A DNA stretch of 64,000 bases, from assembly GCF_027594745.1 (NCBI RefSeq), contig NZ_CP110854.1, positions 2,026,501-2,090,500 of the forward strand. The letters run 5' to 3'. Numbering within the stretch: position 1 is the stretch's first letter; each line of letters starts with the position of its first letter. The notes under the pieces were generated by a model. The model did not search any database. It saw only the letters and a list, made by a program, of their open reading frames with translations, and was not told the DNA's origin. The position numbers were made by a program, and so were the translations under genes. This DNA comes from Saprospira grandis (GTDB lineage Bacteria > Bacteroidota > Bacteroidia > Chitinophagales > Saprospiraceae). Below, in pieces: positions 56,846 to 64,000 of this stretch.

Positions 56846-57364
56846 CTAGAACTGTTTACGGTACCAAAAGCTATCTTTAGCTATGGGCGAGGCGCCCAAT
56901 ATTCTAAACTGATGCTGGGCCAATAAGCGTTTAGAGCCTTCATTTTCTCTATGGGTATGGGCATGAACATAGCGCAATTGGAGCTCATTTTTGGCATAGT
57001 TCAGGACCAGTTCAATGGCCATTTTCATGAGGCCGCGGCGTTGCATATTGGGGTGGATCTCATAGCCAATTTCTGCTTCTTTGCGGTCCTCAGAAAAATT
57101 AAAGAGGCAAATAGAGCCAATCATTCTGGGGTGGCCAGGCAAAGAAATGGCCCAACTGATGCCTTCTCCGCTATCAATTTGTTCTTGCAGCATCTCGATA
57201 TGAGCAAGGCTCTCGGCCTCTGTTTGATGCAAGGGGCGGTCAATGTAGCGCATTTGCTCGGCATCTGACCTGAGGCTAAAGAGTGCTCGGGCATCTTCTT
57301 CCTCCATATAACGCAAAAGTAGTTTGTCGTTTTGGAGCATTGGGAAGGGCTTAAAATAACTCAT
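56846..57364 (-). CDS. GNAT-family N-acetyltransferase (RimJ/RimL type)
   Basis: A 172-residue acetyltransferase. The opening 'DKLLLRYMEEEDARALFSLR' and 'YIDRPLHQTEAESLAHIEML' are typical of the RimJ/RimL branch. Acetyl-CoA would be held at the 'IHPNMQRRGLMKMAIELVLN' segment (R/Q-x-x-G-x-G/A loop: QRRGLM), and 'ELQLRYVHAHTHRENEGSKR' with 'LLAQHQFRILG' completes the fold. The target (ribosomal protein, sugar or small molecule) cannot be read from the sequence. The start overlaps the end of the GT9 gene by 14 bases, so the two are coupled. Confidence 0.88.
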   Translation of the reverse strand: MSYFKPFPMLQNDKLLLRYMEEEDARALFSLRSDAEQMRYIDRPLHQTEAESLAHIEMLQEQIDSGEGISWAISLPGHPRMIGSICLFNFSEDRKEAEIGYEIHPNMQRRGLMKMAIELVLNYAKNELQLRYVHAHTHRENEGSKRLLAQHQFRILGASPIAKDSFWYRKQF

Positions 57365-58349
57365 GGGCTAGCTGTTTTAGTGGAGCCAATAGGGGCATTA
57401 CTGCAATTTGGCCACAGTTGAAATGGGCTTTGGGGCAGGCAGTGTAGCCATGCGAGCCGCAGGGCCAGCAGGCCGGGGCCGGTTGTTGATGAATAATAAA
57501 TTGCGTTTTAGACAAGGGGCCAAAGCCATAGGTAGGCGAGGTAGAGCAAAAAACGGCCGCTACAGGCGCATCTATGGCCGAGCAAATATGCAAGGGCGCC
57601 GAATCTAAGACATAATTGAGTATTGCGCCTTTCATAAGGGCCACATCTTGCAAAAAACTATGTTGCCCAGCCAAATTGTACAAATTGGGGCGGTTGGCCA
57701 ATTGGACCAATGCCTGCGCATGTTCGCGGTCGGCTGGGCCACCCAAAACATATACATAGAGCGATTTGGGCAATTGCTGAAGTAGTTCGGCCCAAACGGC
57801 CAAAGGTAGGCGCTTGGTTTCCCACAAAGAGGCGGGCGAAATCGTAATATAAGGCTTTTGGCCATAATTCTCTGCTACAAAATCCCAATCTTCTGCAGAG
57901 GGGTAGAGCTTGGGCATGGCGGCTTCTTTATCGGTAAAAGCAGCAATTAGACGATGGTTTCTATAAACCTCTTGTTCGGCCCAAATATGCTCTTCGGCTT
58001 GGCTAAAGGCCCAAGAAAAAGGATTTTTCTTAAAGCCCACTACTTTTTTCCCTTTAGAGAGGCTGGCCAAGAGGCCGGCGGTAAAATGTCGGTGGCAATT
58101 GACCACCAAATCGTAGTTTTGGGGCCGAATATGAGCCAAAAGTTGCCGAATAGAGCGCCATTTATTGCTGCGGTCTAGCTCTAGCAATTGATGAATATGC
58201 GGATGCCCTTTGAGGATGCGGCCTTGGCCCTTGCGGATCAAGAGATCAATTTGGGCAGAAGGGTAATAGGTCCTGAGCTTTTCGATCAGGGCAGTGGCCA
58301 GAATAAGATCGCCTAAAAAGGCGGGTTGAATAATGAGTATTTTGTCCAT
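57351..58349 (-). CDS. glycosyltransferase family 9 (heptosyltransferase-like)
   Basis: A 332-residue protein of the ADP-heptose:LPS heptosyltransferase type. The ATG at 58349 starts 'MDKILIIQPAFLGDLILATA', the usual GT9 opening; the frame upstream reads only repeat DNA. The N-terminal Rossmann part has 'LIEKLRTYYPSAQIDLLIRK', the middle 'VVGFKKNPFSWAF', and the C-terminal donor-binding part has 'YVYVLGGPADREHAQALVQL' and 'DSAPLHICSAIDAPVAAVFC'. It would add a sugar to lipopolysaccharide core. Cotranscribed with the GNAT gene. Its promoter box (58546) lies beyond repeat copy 23, so the leader holds the element. Confidence 0.9.
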   Translation of the reverse strand: MDKILIIQPAFLGDLILATALIEKLRTYYPSAQIDLLIRKGQGRILKGHPHIHQLLELDRSNKWRSIRQLLAHIRPQNYDLVVNCHRHFTAGLLASLSKGKKVVGFKKNPFSWAFSQAEEHIWAEQEVYRNHRLIAAFTDKEAAMPKLYPSAEDWDFVAENYGQKPYITISPASLWETKRLPLAVWAELLQQLPKSLYVYVLGGPADREHAQALVQLANRPNLYNLAGQHSFLQDVALMKGAILNYVLDSAPLHICSAIDAPVAAVFCSTSPTYGFGPLSKTQFIIHQQPAPACWPCGSHGYTACPKAHFNCGQIAVMPLLAPLKQLAHELF

Positions 58350-58411
58350 AATCGTATTGTGGTCCAGCAAGGCGCGCAGCGCCTTAATTTGACGACCGAA
58401 GGGAGGCAAAT

Positions 58412-58533
58412 GGCCTAGCGATGTGCAAGGGTGGCCCTTGGGCCAGACCGAGTTTTTGAGCGTAGCGAAAAAACGAAGGGCCGAGCGAATAGCGAGCCCT
58501 GGAACGTAGCGCCCGCCGCAGGCGGGAGGCCCC
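58412..58533 (-). repeat. GC-rich hairpin element, copy 23 (type A), in the GT9 leader
   Basis: Minus-strand GGGGCCTCCCGCCTGCGGCG at 58533, core GCTCGCTATTCGCTCGGCCC, A/T-rich second hairpin (GTTTTTT ... CAAAAAC), third GGCCCAAGGGCC, end CACATCGCTAGGCC. It lies between the TAACTTTG box and the GT9 start, so it should be part of that transcript. Confidence 0.89.
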
Positions 58534-58545
58534 AAAATAACAGCA

Positions 58546-58553
58546 CAAAGTTA
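58546..58553 (-). promoter_or_regulatory. promoter -7 box TAACTTTG
   Basis: TAACTTTG on the minus strand, ~200 bases upstream of the GT9 ATG with repeat copy 23 in between. Confidence 0.4.
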
Positions 58554-58657
58554 GCAAACTGTAGGGAGAAGAAAAGGAGTTTGGCTCGGATTTAAAAATT
58601 GGCCAAAAAAGGCGATATTTGCCCCAAAGCATTTTCCCCCAATAAATTGGACCCATT

Positions 58658-61426
58658 ATGTCATCAGAAAATAAACCGACAGCGGCCGTTCCCGAACTGA
58701 GCTATCGTCAGCAACATAAAAAGAGCTTCAAGCGCATTTTGCGTTGGATTTGGGGCATCTTTATTTTGGGCTTTGTCTCTGTCTTTAGTCTTTTTGCCTA
58801 TCTCTCTACTCAGCTGCCCTCTTTTGACCAGCTGGAGAATCCGCAGTTGCGTTTGGCCTCTGAGGTCTATAGTAGCGATGGAGAGCTTTTGGGTAAATAT
58901 TATATTGAAAACCGGACCTTAGTTACTTATGATAGCATTGCCCCAGCGGTGGTCAATGCTTTGGTGTCTACTGAGGATGCTCGTTTTTATAGCCATTCGG
59001 GTATTGACCCGGAGGCTCTAGCGCGGGTGTTGGTGAAAACCATTGTTTTCCAGCAGCGGAATGCGGGAGGGGGAAGTACCATCTCGCAGCAGTTGGCCAA
59101 ATTGCTAGTGGGTCGGCCCGATACTCGAGGCATGGGGTCGGTAGAGCGGCTTTGGACCATTTTGCAGGTGAAGCTCAAAGAGTGGTTGACGGCGGTAAAA
59201 TTGGAGCGTTCTTATACCAAAAAAGAGATTATTACGAACTATCTCAATGAGTTTGACTTCTTGTATAATGCCCATGGTATTCGCTCGGCAGCCGAAACAT
59301 ACTTTCGGAAAAAGCCCAGTGAACTGACTGTGCCAGAGGCGGCTATGTTGGTTCGGATGTTAAAAAACCCCGCCCTGTTCAATTATCGCCGAGATATGAA
59401 AAAGGCCTTGAAAGGCCGAGAGGTGGTATTGAAAAATATGCAAATGGCGGGGCATATTACAGAAGCTGACTATCATAAATATCGCAAAGAAAAAATCAAT
59501 AAGGGCAGCTTTCAGGTCTTGAACCACAACGAAGGGCAGGCCACATATTTCCGCGAATATTTGCGGGAGTACGTCAAGGAGGTCTTGAGTCGGCCTGAAA
59601 ACCTCAAGCCCAATGGCGAGGCCTATGATGTCTATCGAGATGGCCTAAAAATTTATACCACCATTGATTCTAGAGCCCAGCGCAATGCGGAGCAGGCCGT
59701 TTGGGACCACCTCAGTGAGCATCAGGAAAAGTTATTTAAGCATTGGAAGGATTGGAACATGATTGATCCGCCTATTGGCTATAGCAAATATAACCCCTGG
59801 ACCTACAAAACGCATAAAAACACAGAGGCAGAAATCCAACTGCGTTTGCGGGCCTTAGATCGTTTGATTTGGAACTCTGAGCGCTATCAGGCGGTCCGTG
59901 AAGACTACCTCAAAACAGCCGCAAAATATGAACTGCGAGATATTGATATTTCTCGCTTGCAAACCCTAGAACGGGCCAATAAAAAACGCAGCAAAAAAGA
60001 GCAGGCCGAGGCCGTTCTTGCTGGCTGGGAAAAAGATGGCTATGCCACGAAAAAGCAGGTCGAGCTCTATCGAGATTTGCTCAAATCGGGCAAATGGGAA
60101 ACCATTAAAGGCGAGTATCAGGAGCTGCTCAAGTATATGCAGACGCCTGTAGAGATGCGCATTTTTGCCTATCAGAAAAATGGAGAACATTGGGGCCCTG
60201 GGACCAAAGATACCCTGATGAGCCCACTGGATTCTATTCGCTATCACCGGATGTTCTTGCAAACGGGCTCGGTGTCTATAGAGCCGCAAACGGGACATGT
60301 AAAAGCTTGGGTGGGCGGTATTGACCACCATTATTTCAAGCTCGATCACGTTAGTATGGGCGGCTTGTATGTGCACCCGAACAAACAACGTCCTGGACAA
60401 ACTTATACCAAAGCTGGTCGTCAGGTGGGCTCTAGTATGAAGCCCTTCCTCTATGCGCTCAATATTGACTTGAGAGGCTACTCGCCTTGCTATGAGGTGG
60501 AAGATGTGAAAATTACGATTGAAAAAGGCTATGGCGATTTTGGCCTAATTAAGAACTGGACCCCAAAAAATGCCAATGGCAAATATAGCGGGCAACGCCT
60601 TACCCTAACGCAGGCCCTCCGCCAATCGCTCAACTCTGTTTCTGCTCAACTGATGAAAGATTTGGGCAGCACCGAGCGCTTTAGATCCTTTTTGCATGAG
60701 GCCGGAATTGATACCGCCAAGGTGCCCGCTTCTCCCACAATTTGTTTGGGAACGCCAGACCTTACGCCCCTAGAAATGGCCGCAGCTTATTGCATCTTTG
60801 CCAATAAAGGGATTTATAACGAACCCGTTTTTGTAGAGCGAATTGAGGACCGACATGGCAACCTCATCTATAATTCAGCCGATCAAATTACGCAGCAAGT
60901 ATTATCTGAAAGTAGCGCCTATGTGATGAGCCAAATGCTCAAAAGTGTGCAAGCTGGCGCTCCTGGCTTCCAAGGGATTAAAAGTACTTATGGCGGAAAA
61001 ACGGGAACCACCAACTTCCAAGCCGATGGCTGGTTTATGGGCATTACGCCCAATCTAGTGGTAGGAACCTGGGTGGGTTGCGACGACCGCTTTATCCGCT
61101 TCCGTAGCCTGCGCTATGGCCAAGGGGGGAGCATGGCCCGCCCCATTTTCCAAAATGTGCTCCGCTACCTAGAGGCCGATGAAGCCTTTGGACTAGATAC
61201 CGAGGCCAAATTCCCCGAACCCGAAAGAATTGACCGTGAAATGAACTGCCTCAAATATGCACAGTTTGGCCGTGGCGATACCTTTGATGAAGAAGGAGAG
61301 GATATGACCAATCAAGATGAAATTTATAATCAAGATTATGATGACTTAGAGGCCGCAGCAGCCCCTAAGAAACAGCCCAAGAAGAAACCACAGCAGCCGC
61401 CTAGCAATGAGGAAGGCAGCCGGTAG
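58658..61426 (+). CDS. class A penicillin-binding protein (PBP1A-like)
   Basis: Bifunctional wall synthase of 922 residues. One N-terminal membrane helix (~residues 27-52); glycosyltransferase GT51 domain with catalytic Glu106 in 'STEDARFYSHSGIDPEALAR', 'GGGSTISQQLAKLL' and 'KEIITNYLNEFDF'; then a long region with an inserted helical part (~370-520). The transpeptidase has Ser592 and Lys595 in 'VGSSMKPFLYAL', the SxN motif in 'QSLNSVSAQL' and KTG at about 781 in 'YGGKTGTTNFQADGW'. The acidic tail ends in a Lys/Pro/Gln-rich stretch. It makes and cross-links peptidoglycan at the inner membrane. Followed by a terminator and lysA. Confidence 0.95.
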   Translation: MSSENKPTAAVPELSYRQQHKKSFKRILRWIWGIFILGFVSVFSLFAYLSTQLPSFDQLENPQLRLASEVYSSDGELLGKYYIENRTLVTYDSIAPAVVNALVSTEDARFYSHSGIDPEALARVLVKTIVFQQRNAGGGSTISQQLAKLLVGRPDTRGMGSVERLWTILQVKLKEWLTAVKLERSYTKKEIITNYLNEFDFLYNAHGIRSAAETYFRKKPSELTVPEAAMLVRMLKNPALFNYRRDMKKALKGREVVLKNMQMAGHITEADYHKYRKEKINKGSFQVLNHNEGQATYFREYLREYVKEVLSRPENLKPNGEAYDVYRDGLKIYTTIDSRAQRNAEQAVWDHLSEHQEKLFKHWKDWNMIDPPIGYSKYNPWTYKTHKNTEAEIQLRLRALDRLIWNSERYQAVREDYLKTAAKYELRDIDISRLQTLERANKKRSKKEQAEAVLAGWEKDGYATKKQVELYRDLLKSGKWETIKGEYQELLKYMQTPVEMRIFAYQKNGEHWGPGTKDTLMSPLDSIRYHRMFLQTGSVSIEPQTGHVKAWVGGIDHHYFKLDHVSMGGLYVHPNKQRPGQTYTKAGRQVGSSMKPFLYALNIDLRGYSPCYEVEDVKITIEKGYGDFGLIKNWTPKNANGKYSGQRLTLTQALRQSLNSVSAQLMKDLGSTERFRSFLHEAGIDTAKVPASPTICLGTPDLTPLEMAAAYCIFANKGIYNEPVFVERIEDRHGNLIYNSADQITQQVLSESSAYVMSQMLKSVQAGAPGFQGIKSTYGGKTGTTNFQADGWFMGITPNLVVGTWVGCDDRFIRFRSLRYGQGGSMARPIFQNVLRYLEADEAFGLDTEAKFPEPERIDREMNCLKYAQFGRGDTFDEEGEDMTNQDEIYNQDYDDLEAAAAPKKQPKKKPQQPPSNEEGSR

Positions 61427-61450
61427 ACTATTGGCTGTAGACAAGCTTCC

Positions 61451-61497
61451 AAAACGGGCGGTTTCCATGAGTATGGAGATCGCCCGTTTTATTTTTT
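61451..61497 (+). terminator. intrinsic terminator between the PBP gene and lysA
   Basis: AAAACGGGCG (61451-61460) pairs with CGCCCGTTTT (61481-61490), with an inner TTCCAT/ATGGA stem; ATTTTTTATT follows. It separates lysA transcription from the PBP gene or acts as a leader hairpin for lysA. Confidence 0.8.
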
Positions 61498-61508
61498 ATT
61501 CACTTTTT

Positions 61509-62762
61509 ATGTCTAACCCTATGCAATGGAATGATGCGCAAGAGCGCTATGAATTGGGCCAACTTGGCCTAGAAGAACTGGTCCAAGAGTTTGGCAGCCC
61601 ACTATTTGTTTATGATAGCGCCAAAATCAAATCGCAGTACCTCAAAATGGAGCAGGCCTTATCGGCCTGCCCTTCGGTCAAAATTAACTATGCCTGCAAG
61701 GCCCTAAGCAACCTGACGATCCTTAAACTATTGCGCAGCCTTGGCGCTGGCTTAGATGCCGTTTCTTATCAAGAAATTAAGCTGGGTTTAGCAGCTGGTT
61801 TTGCCCCTGAAGATATTATTTATACCCCCAATTCGGTAGGGGCCGAGGAGCTAGAAGCGGCTCTTGCCCTAGGCGTCAAACTGAATATCGATAATATTGA
61901 AATGCTAGAGTATTTGGGCCATAAATACCCCGGCCAAGGCTTTTGTATCCGCATCAATCCGCATATTATGGCGGGCGGAAATGCAAAGATTTCGGTGGGC
62001 CATATCGACTCTAAGTTTGGTATTTCTATCCACCAAATGCCCCTGGTCGAACGAATTGTAAGCAGCCTCAAACTCAATATTGAAGGGGTGCATATGCATA
62101 CCGGCTCCGACATTCTCAATGTGGAGGTCTTTTCTATGGCGGCCGATATTCTCTTCAATATTGCCCGCAAATTCGATACGGTTCGCTATGTCGATTTGGG
62201 CAGTGGTTTTAAGGTGAAATACAAGGAGAGCGATATCGAAACTGATATGCAGGAGTTTGGCCAAGAGATTTCTCAACGCTTTAATGCGCTTTGCGAGGAG
62301 CTGGGCCGAGAACTGACATTGATGTTTGAACCCGGCAAATATTTGGTCAGCGAAGCGGGCTGCTTTTTGGCCCAAGCCAATGTGATCAAACAAACCATTT
62401 CGACCATTTTTGTTGGCATCGATAGCGGTTTTAACCACCTCATCCGCCCCATGTTTTACGATGCTCATCACGAGATCGTCAATATCTCAAATCCTGTGGG
62501 CAAACCCAAGATTTATACGGTGGTGGGCTACATTTGCGAGACCGATACTTTTGGCTATAACCGCAAACTGGCGGAGGTCCGAGAAGGCGATATCTTGGCC
62601 TTCAAAAATGCGGGGGCCTACTGCTTTTCGATGGCGTCCAACTACAATTCTCGCTACCGCCCCGCCGAGGTTCTTTTGCATGAGGGCCAGGCCTATCTCA
62701 TCCGAGAGCGAGAAACGTTTGAGGATCTGATTCGCCTGCAAGCTGATCTAGCTATTTTTTAG
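61509..62762 (+). CDS. lysA: diaminopimelate decarboxylase
   Basis: Last step of lysine synthesis: meso-diaminopimelate to L-lysine with loss of CO2, PLP-dependent. 417 residues from the ATG at 61509; the frame before it crosses a terminator hairpin. The PLP lysine is Lys64 in 'INYACKALSN'. 'HIDSKFGI', 'GVHMHTGSDI' (His-x-Gly-S), 'YVDLGSGFKVKY', 'MFEPGKYLVSEAGC' and 'GYICETDTFGYNR' (CxxxD substrate-binding) are all as in the fold III decarboxylases. The His of the HIGS-like motif and the Cys-x-x-x-Asp support DapDC over arginine decarboxylase. Its TAG stop overlaps the first base of repeat copy 24. Confidence 0.95.
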   Translation: MSNPMQWNDAQERYELGQLGLEELVQEFGSPLFVYDSAKIKSQYLKMEQALSACPSVKINYACKALSNLTILKLLRSLGAGLDAVSYQEIKLGLAAGFAPEDIIYTPNSVGAEELEAALALGVKLNIDNIEMLEYLGHKYPGQGFCIRINPHIMAGGNAKISVGHIDSKFGISIHQMPLVERIVSSLKLNIEGVHMHTGSDILNVEVFSMAADILFNIARKFDTVRYVDLGSGFKVKYKESDIETDMQEFGQEISQRFNALCEELGRELTLMFEPGKYLVSEAGCFLAQANVIKQTISTIFVGIDSGFNHLIRPMFYDAHHEIVNISNPVGKPKIYTVVGYICETDTFGYNRKLAEVREGDILAFKNAGAYCFSMASNYNSRYRPAEVLLHEGQAYLIRERETFEDLIRLQADLAIF

Positions 62763-62882
62763 GGGCCCGCGGCCAGCAAGCTGGCCGCCGCTATGCTGCG
62801 CCGCTCGCAGGTCTGCTCGGCCCTGCGTCGCCTGCGGCTCCTGGGTCTGGCCCTGCGGGCCACGGCTGCGCAGCGCTGGGCC
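62762..62882 (+). repeat. GC-rich hairpin element, copy 24 (type B)
   Basis: GGGGCCCGCGGCC starts in the lysA TAG codon; first hairpin GGCCAGCAAGCTGGCC, core GCTCGCAGGTCTGCTCGGCC, second CGTCGCCTGCGGCTCC, third GGCCCTGCGGGCC, end GCGCAGCGCTGGGCC. Confidence 0.9.
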
Positions 62883-62932
62883 TTTTGGACCATCTTCGCC
62901 CAGTTTGTAGGGCCCTGCCACTGGGCCCAAAA

Positions 62933-62962
62933 AAAGGGGAGTCGCTTAAGCGACTCCCCTTT
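62933..62962. terminator. bidirectional terminator between lysA and the CBS gene
   Basis: A perfect 30-base palindrome (arm AAAGGGGAGTCGCTT); A-tract on one side and T-rich on the other, so it can end both convergent transcripts. It lies four bases behind the CBS gene stop. Confidence 0.88.
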
Positions 62963-62966
62963 CCTA

Positions 62967-63632
62967 TTACATATTGAGGTAGCGCATTAGCCCCTCATAA
63001 CGATCTCGAAGATCATCCAAATATTCTGATTCATAAAAAGACTCTACTTCATAACCAAAACGCTCTAAGGTGGCCACCACATGCTTAAGGTCTTGGCGGC
63101 TTAGCTTGAGCGTGAGCTCTAAATGAGCATCCGTTGGGGCCGAAGAGATAAAGCAACTCAAGACCTTACAGTTTTCGCCTTCAATCAAACGGGCAATTTC
63201 GGCCAAAGAATAATCGCGGGCGGGCATCCGAATGAGGAGCATGCCTCCAGGATGCGAAATGGCCCCCGTTTCGGCAAAATGCCGCAGCAAATTTTCTAGG
63301 GTGATGAGCCCCAAATAATTTTGTTCTTGGTCCAAAACAGGCACTACCGTAAGATTGGTATCTACAATCAGTTTCATGACCTCAAAAAGGTGTTGGCCAG
63401 GCTCTACACTCTTATGCAGCAAAATGGGCTCATTTTCCAAAATGCTTTCTTCTGGCGCATTAAAGTTGAGCAACTCATCTTCGGAGAGAATGCCCAAAAG
63501 CTGTCGGTCCTCTACAATAGGGAGGTGGCGAACATGGAAGTCGCTCATCCAATTGAGGGCCTTTTCACCGCTATCGCTAGCCCTTAGGGGCGGAACGGCA
63601 TAAGAAATCAAATTGGCTGCAAGCATAAGCAT
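62967..63632 (-). CDS. CBS-pair protein with ACT-like C-terminal domain
   Basis: A 221-residue cytoplasmic sensor protein. Two CBS modules fill residues ~15-130 ('ALNWMSDFHVRHLPIVEDRQ', 'LLGILSEDELL', and 'VMKLIVDTNLTVVPVLDQEQ', 'YLGLITLENLL'), which bind adenine nucleotides in this family. The C-terminal ~75 residues ('MLLIRMPARDYSLAEIARLI', 'HLELTLKLSRQDLKHVVATL') have the ACT-like pattern seen behind CBS pairs in Bacteroidota. No enzyme or DNA-binding part is present. It begins one base after the trpG/pabA stop, so these are cotranscribed. Its ligand and target are unknown. Confidence 0.85.
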   Translation of the reverse strand: MLMLAANLISYAVPPLRASDSGEKALNWMSDFHVRHLPIVEDRQLLGILSEDELLNFNAPEESILENEPILLHKSVEPGQHLFEVMKLIVDTNLTVVPVLDQEQNYLGLITLENLLRHFAETGAISHPGGMLLIRMPARDYSLAEIARLIEGENCKVLSCFISSAPTDAHLELTLKLSRQDLKHVVATLERFGYEVESFYESEYLDDLRDRYEGLMRYLNM

Positions 63633-63633
63633 A

Positions 63634-64000
63634 TTATTTTAAGAGGGCCAAACTGTGGAGCCAGTTGGCCAAAAGTGAGAGCCCTTCAGGGCTCAGAATG
63701 GATTCGGGGTGAAATTGTACTCCCCAAACTGGGGCCAATTTATCCCTAAGGGCCATAATTTCGCCTTGGGGACCAAAGGCCGTCGCTTCTAGGCGGCTGG
63801 GCAAATCGTCTAAAATGAGCGAATGGTAGCGCATGACTTGCATGGGCTGCGCCAAGCCCTCAAAGAGGTCCTTGGCCTGATGTTGAATCAGAGAGGTTTT
63901 GCCATGCATGGGCTGCGTTGCCCGATGAAGAACAGCTCCCCATTTTAGGCCAATGGCCTGATGGCCCAAACAGATGCCTAGGGTAGGCAGGTCCAACTCA
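63634..64000 (-). CDS. glutamine amidotransferase of the TrpG/PabA type (partial)
   Basis: The C-terminal ~121 residues of a class I glutaminase, entering from the right edge. 'LPTLGICLGHQAIG' contains the catalytic Cys (GxCLGHQ), 'GKTSLIQHQAKDLFEGLAQP' and 'RYHSLIL' are specific to the anthranilate/aminodeoxychorismate synthase family, and 'WGVQFHPESILSPEGLSLLA' brings the catalytic His-x-Glu. It supplies ammonia for anthranilate (tryptophan) or aminodeoxychorismate (folate); the missing N-terminus and partner decide which. Followed by the CBS/ACT gene one base after its stop. Confidence 0.92.
   Translation of the reverse strand, partial: ELDLPTLGICLGHQAIGLKWGAVLHRATQPMHGKTSLIQHQAKDLFEGLAQPMQVMRYHSLILDDLPSRLEATAFGPQGEIMALRDKLAPVWGVQFHPESILSPEGLSLLANWLHSLALLK

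Noticed and set aside
57351..58535. A 394-residue version of the GT9 protein
   Set aside because: The extra 62 residues translate repeat copy 23 and a hairpin; the conserved GT9 opening begins at the ATG at 58349.
339..62882. Elements as insertion sequences or ISs' remnants
   Set aside because: No transposase fragment, no constant terminal inverted repeats and no visible target duplication in any copy.

Overview
The window looks like a stretch of chromosome from a gliding, filamentous Bacteroidota of the family Saprospiraceae, most likely close to Saprospira (an inference: no rRNA gene is present). Reasons: a type IX secretion (T9SS) set typical of the phylum (PorP/SprF-like protein, gliding-type CHU_C C-terminal domain, type A sorting domains, PorX), AGCS symporter, DUF4837 lipoprotein, no Shine-Dalgarno pattern before starts, and several TAnnTTTG promoter boxes, one with TTTG 19 bases upstream (13692-13722). 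I see no tRNA, rRNA, CRISPR, insertion sequence or prophage.

Layout. 1-6.7 kb: an epimerase-like gene end, a large GT-C-like membrane/TPR protein, a secreted alpha/beta hydrolase and an AGCS symporter with an extra N-terminal part. 7-12.5 kb: an unusual SDR, holB, then a pheS-lipoprotein-prenyltransferase-glucosaminidase operon. 13-19.6 kb: secreted/surface proteins (beta-flower repeat protein, PorP/SprF, CHU_C protein, S74-chaperone adhesin). 20-23.3 kb: a TPR histidine kinase overlapping its response regulator. 23.7-25.1 kb: a headless polymorphic-toxin C-terminus with a probable immunity gene, preceded by a strongly diverged ~22-nt repeat array. 25-31.5 kb: an MMPL/RND exporter, tandem T9SS cargo paralogues and a GT39-like protein. 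31.5-39.5 kb: a recG operon, three small membrane paralogues, fabI, typA. 39.8-45.6 kb: a large secreted protein broken by a TAG just after its signal peptide, ferritin, a CesT/YbjN-like protein, a nuclease-fold protein, and a flavohemoglobin beside an Rrf2 Fe-S regulator. 46-52.5 kb: porX, an RNase H with viroplasmin domain, TraB/GumN, a deoxyribosyltransferase-like protein, a protein usually called 'asparagine synthetase B', DUF4837. 52.8-64 kb: mutS, fic, GNAT, GT9, PBP1A, lysA, a CBS/ACT protein and the end of trpG/pabA.

The most striking content lies between the genes. A GC-rich ~115-145 bp element occurs 24 times in 64 kb, on both strands, always intergenic. One end is TTT-GGGGC(C), commonly placed against the T-tract of an intrinsic terminator or on a stop codon. 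It carries three hairpins whose arm sequences differ between copies while remaining complementary, which points to selection on structure. There are at least three end subtypes (A, B, C) sharing one core, plus a second short repeat (D) nested in some copies. In at least one place (58412-58533) the element lies between a predicted promoter and its gene, so it should be transcribed as 5' leader. I regard this element family as the best candidate for an undescribed system in the window.
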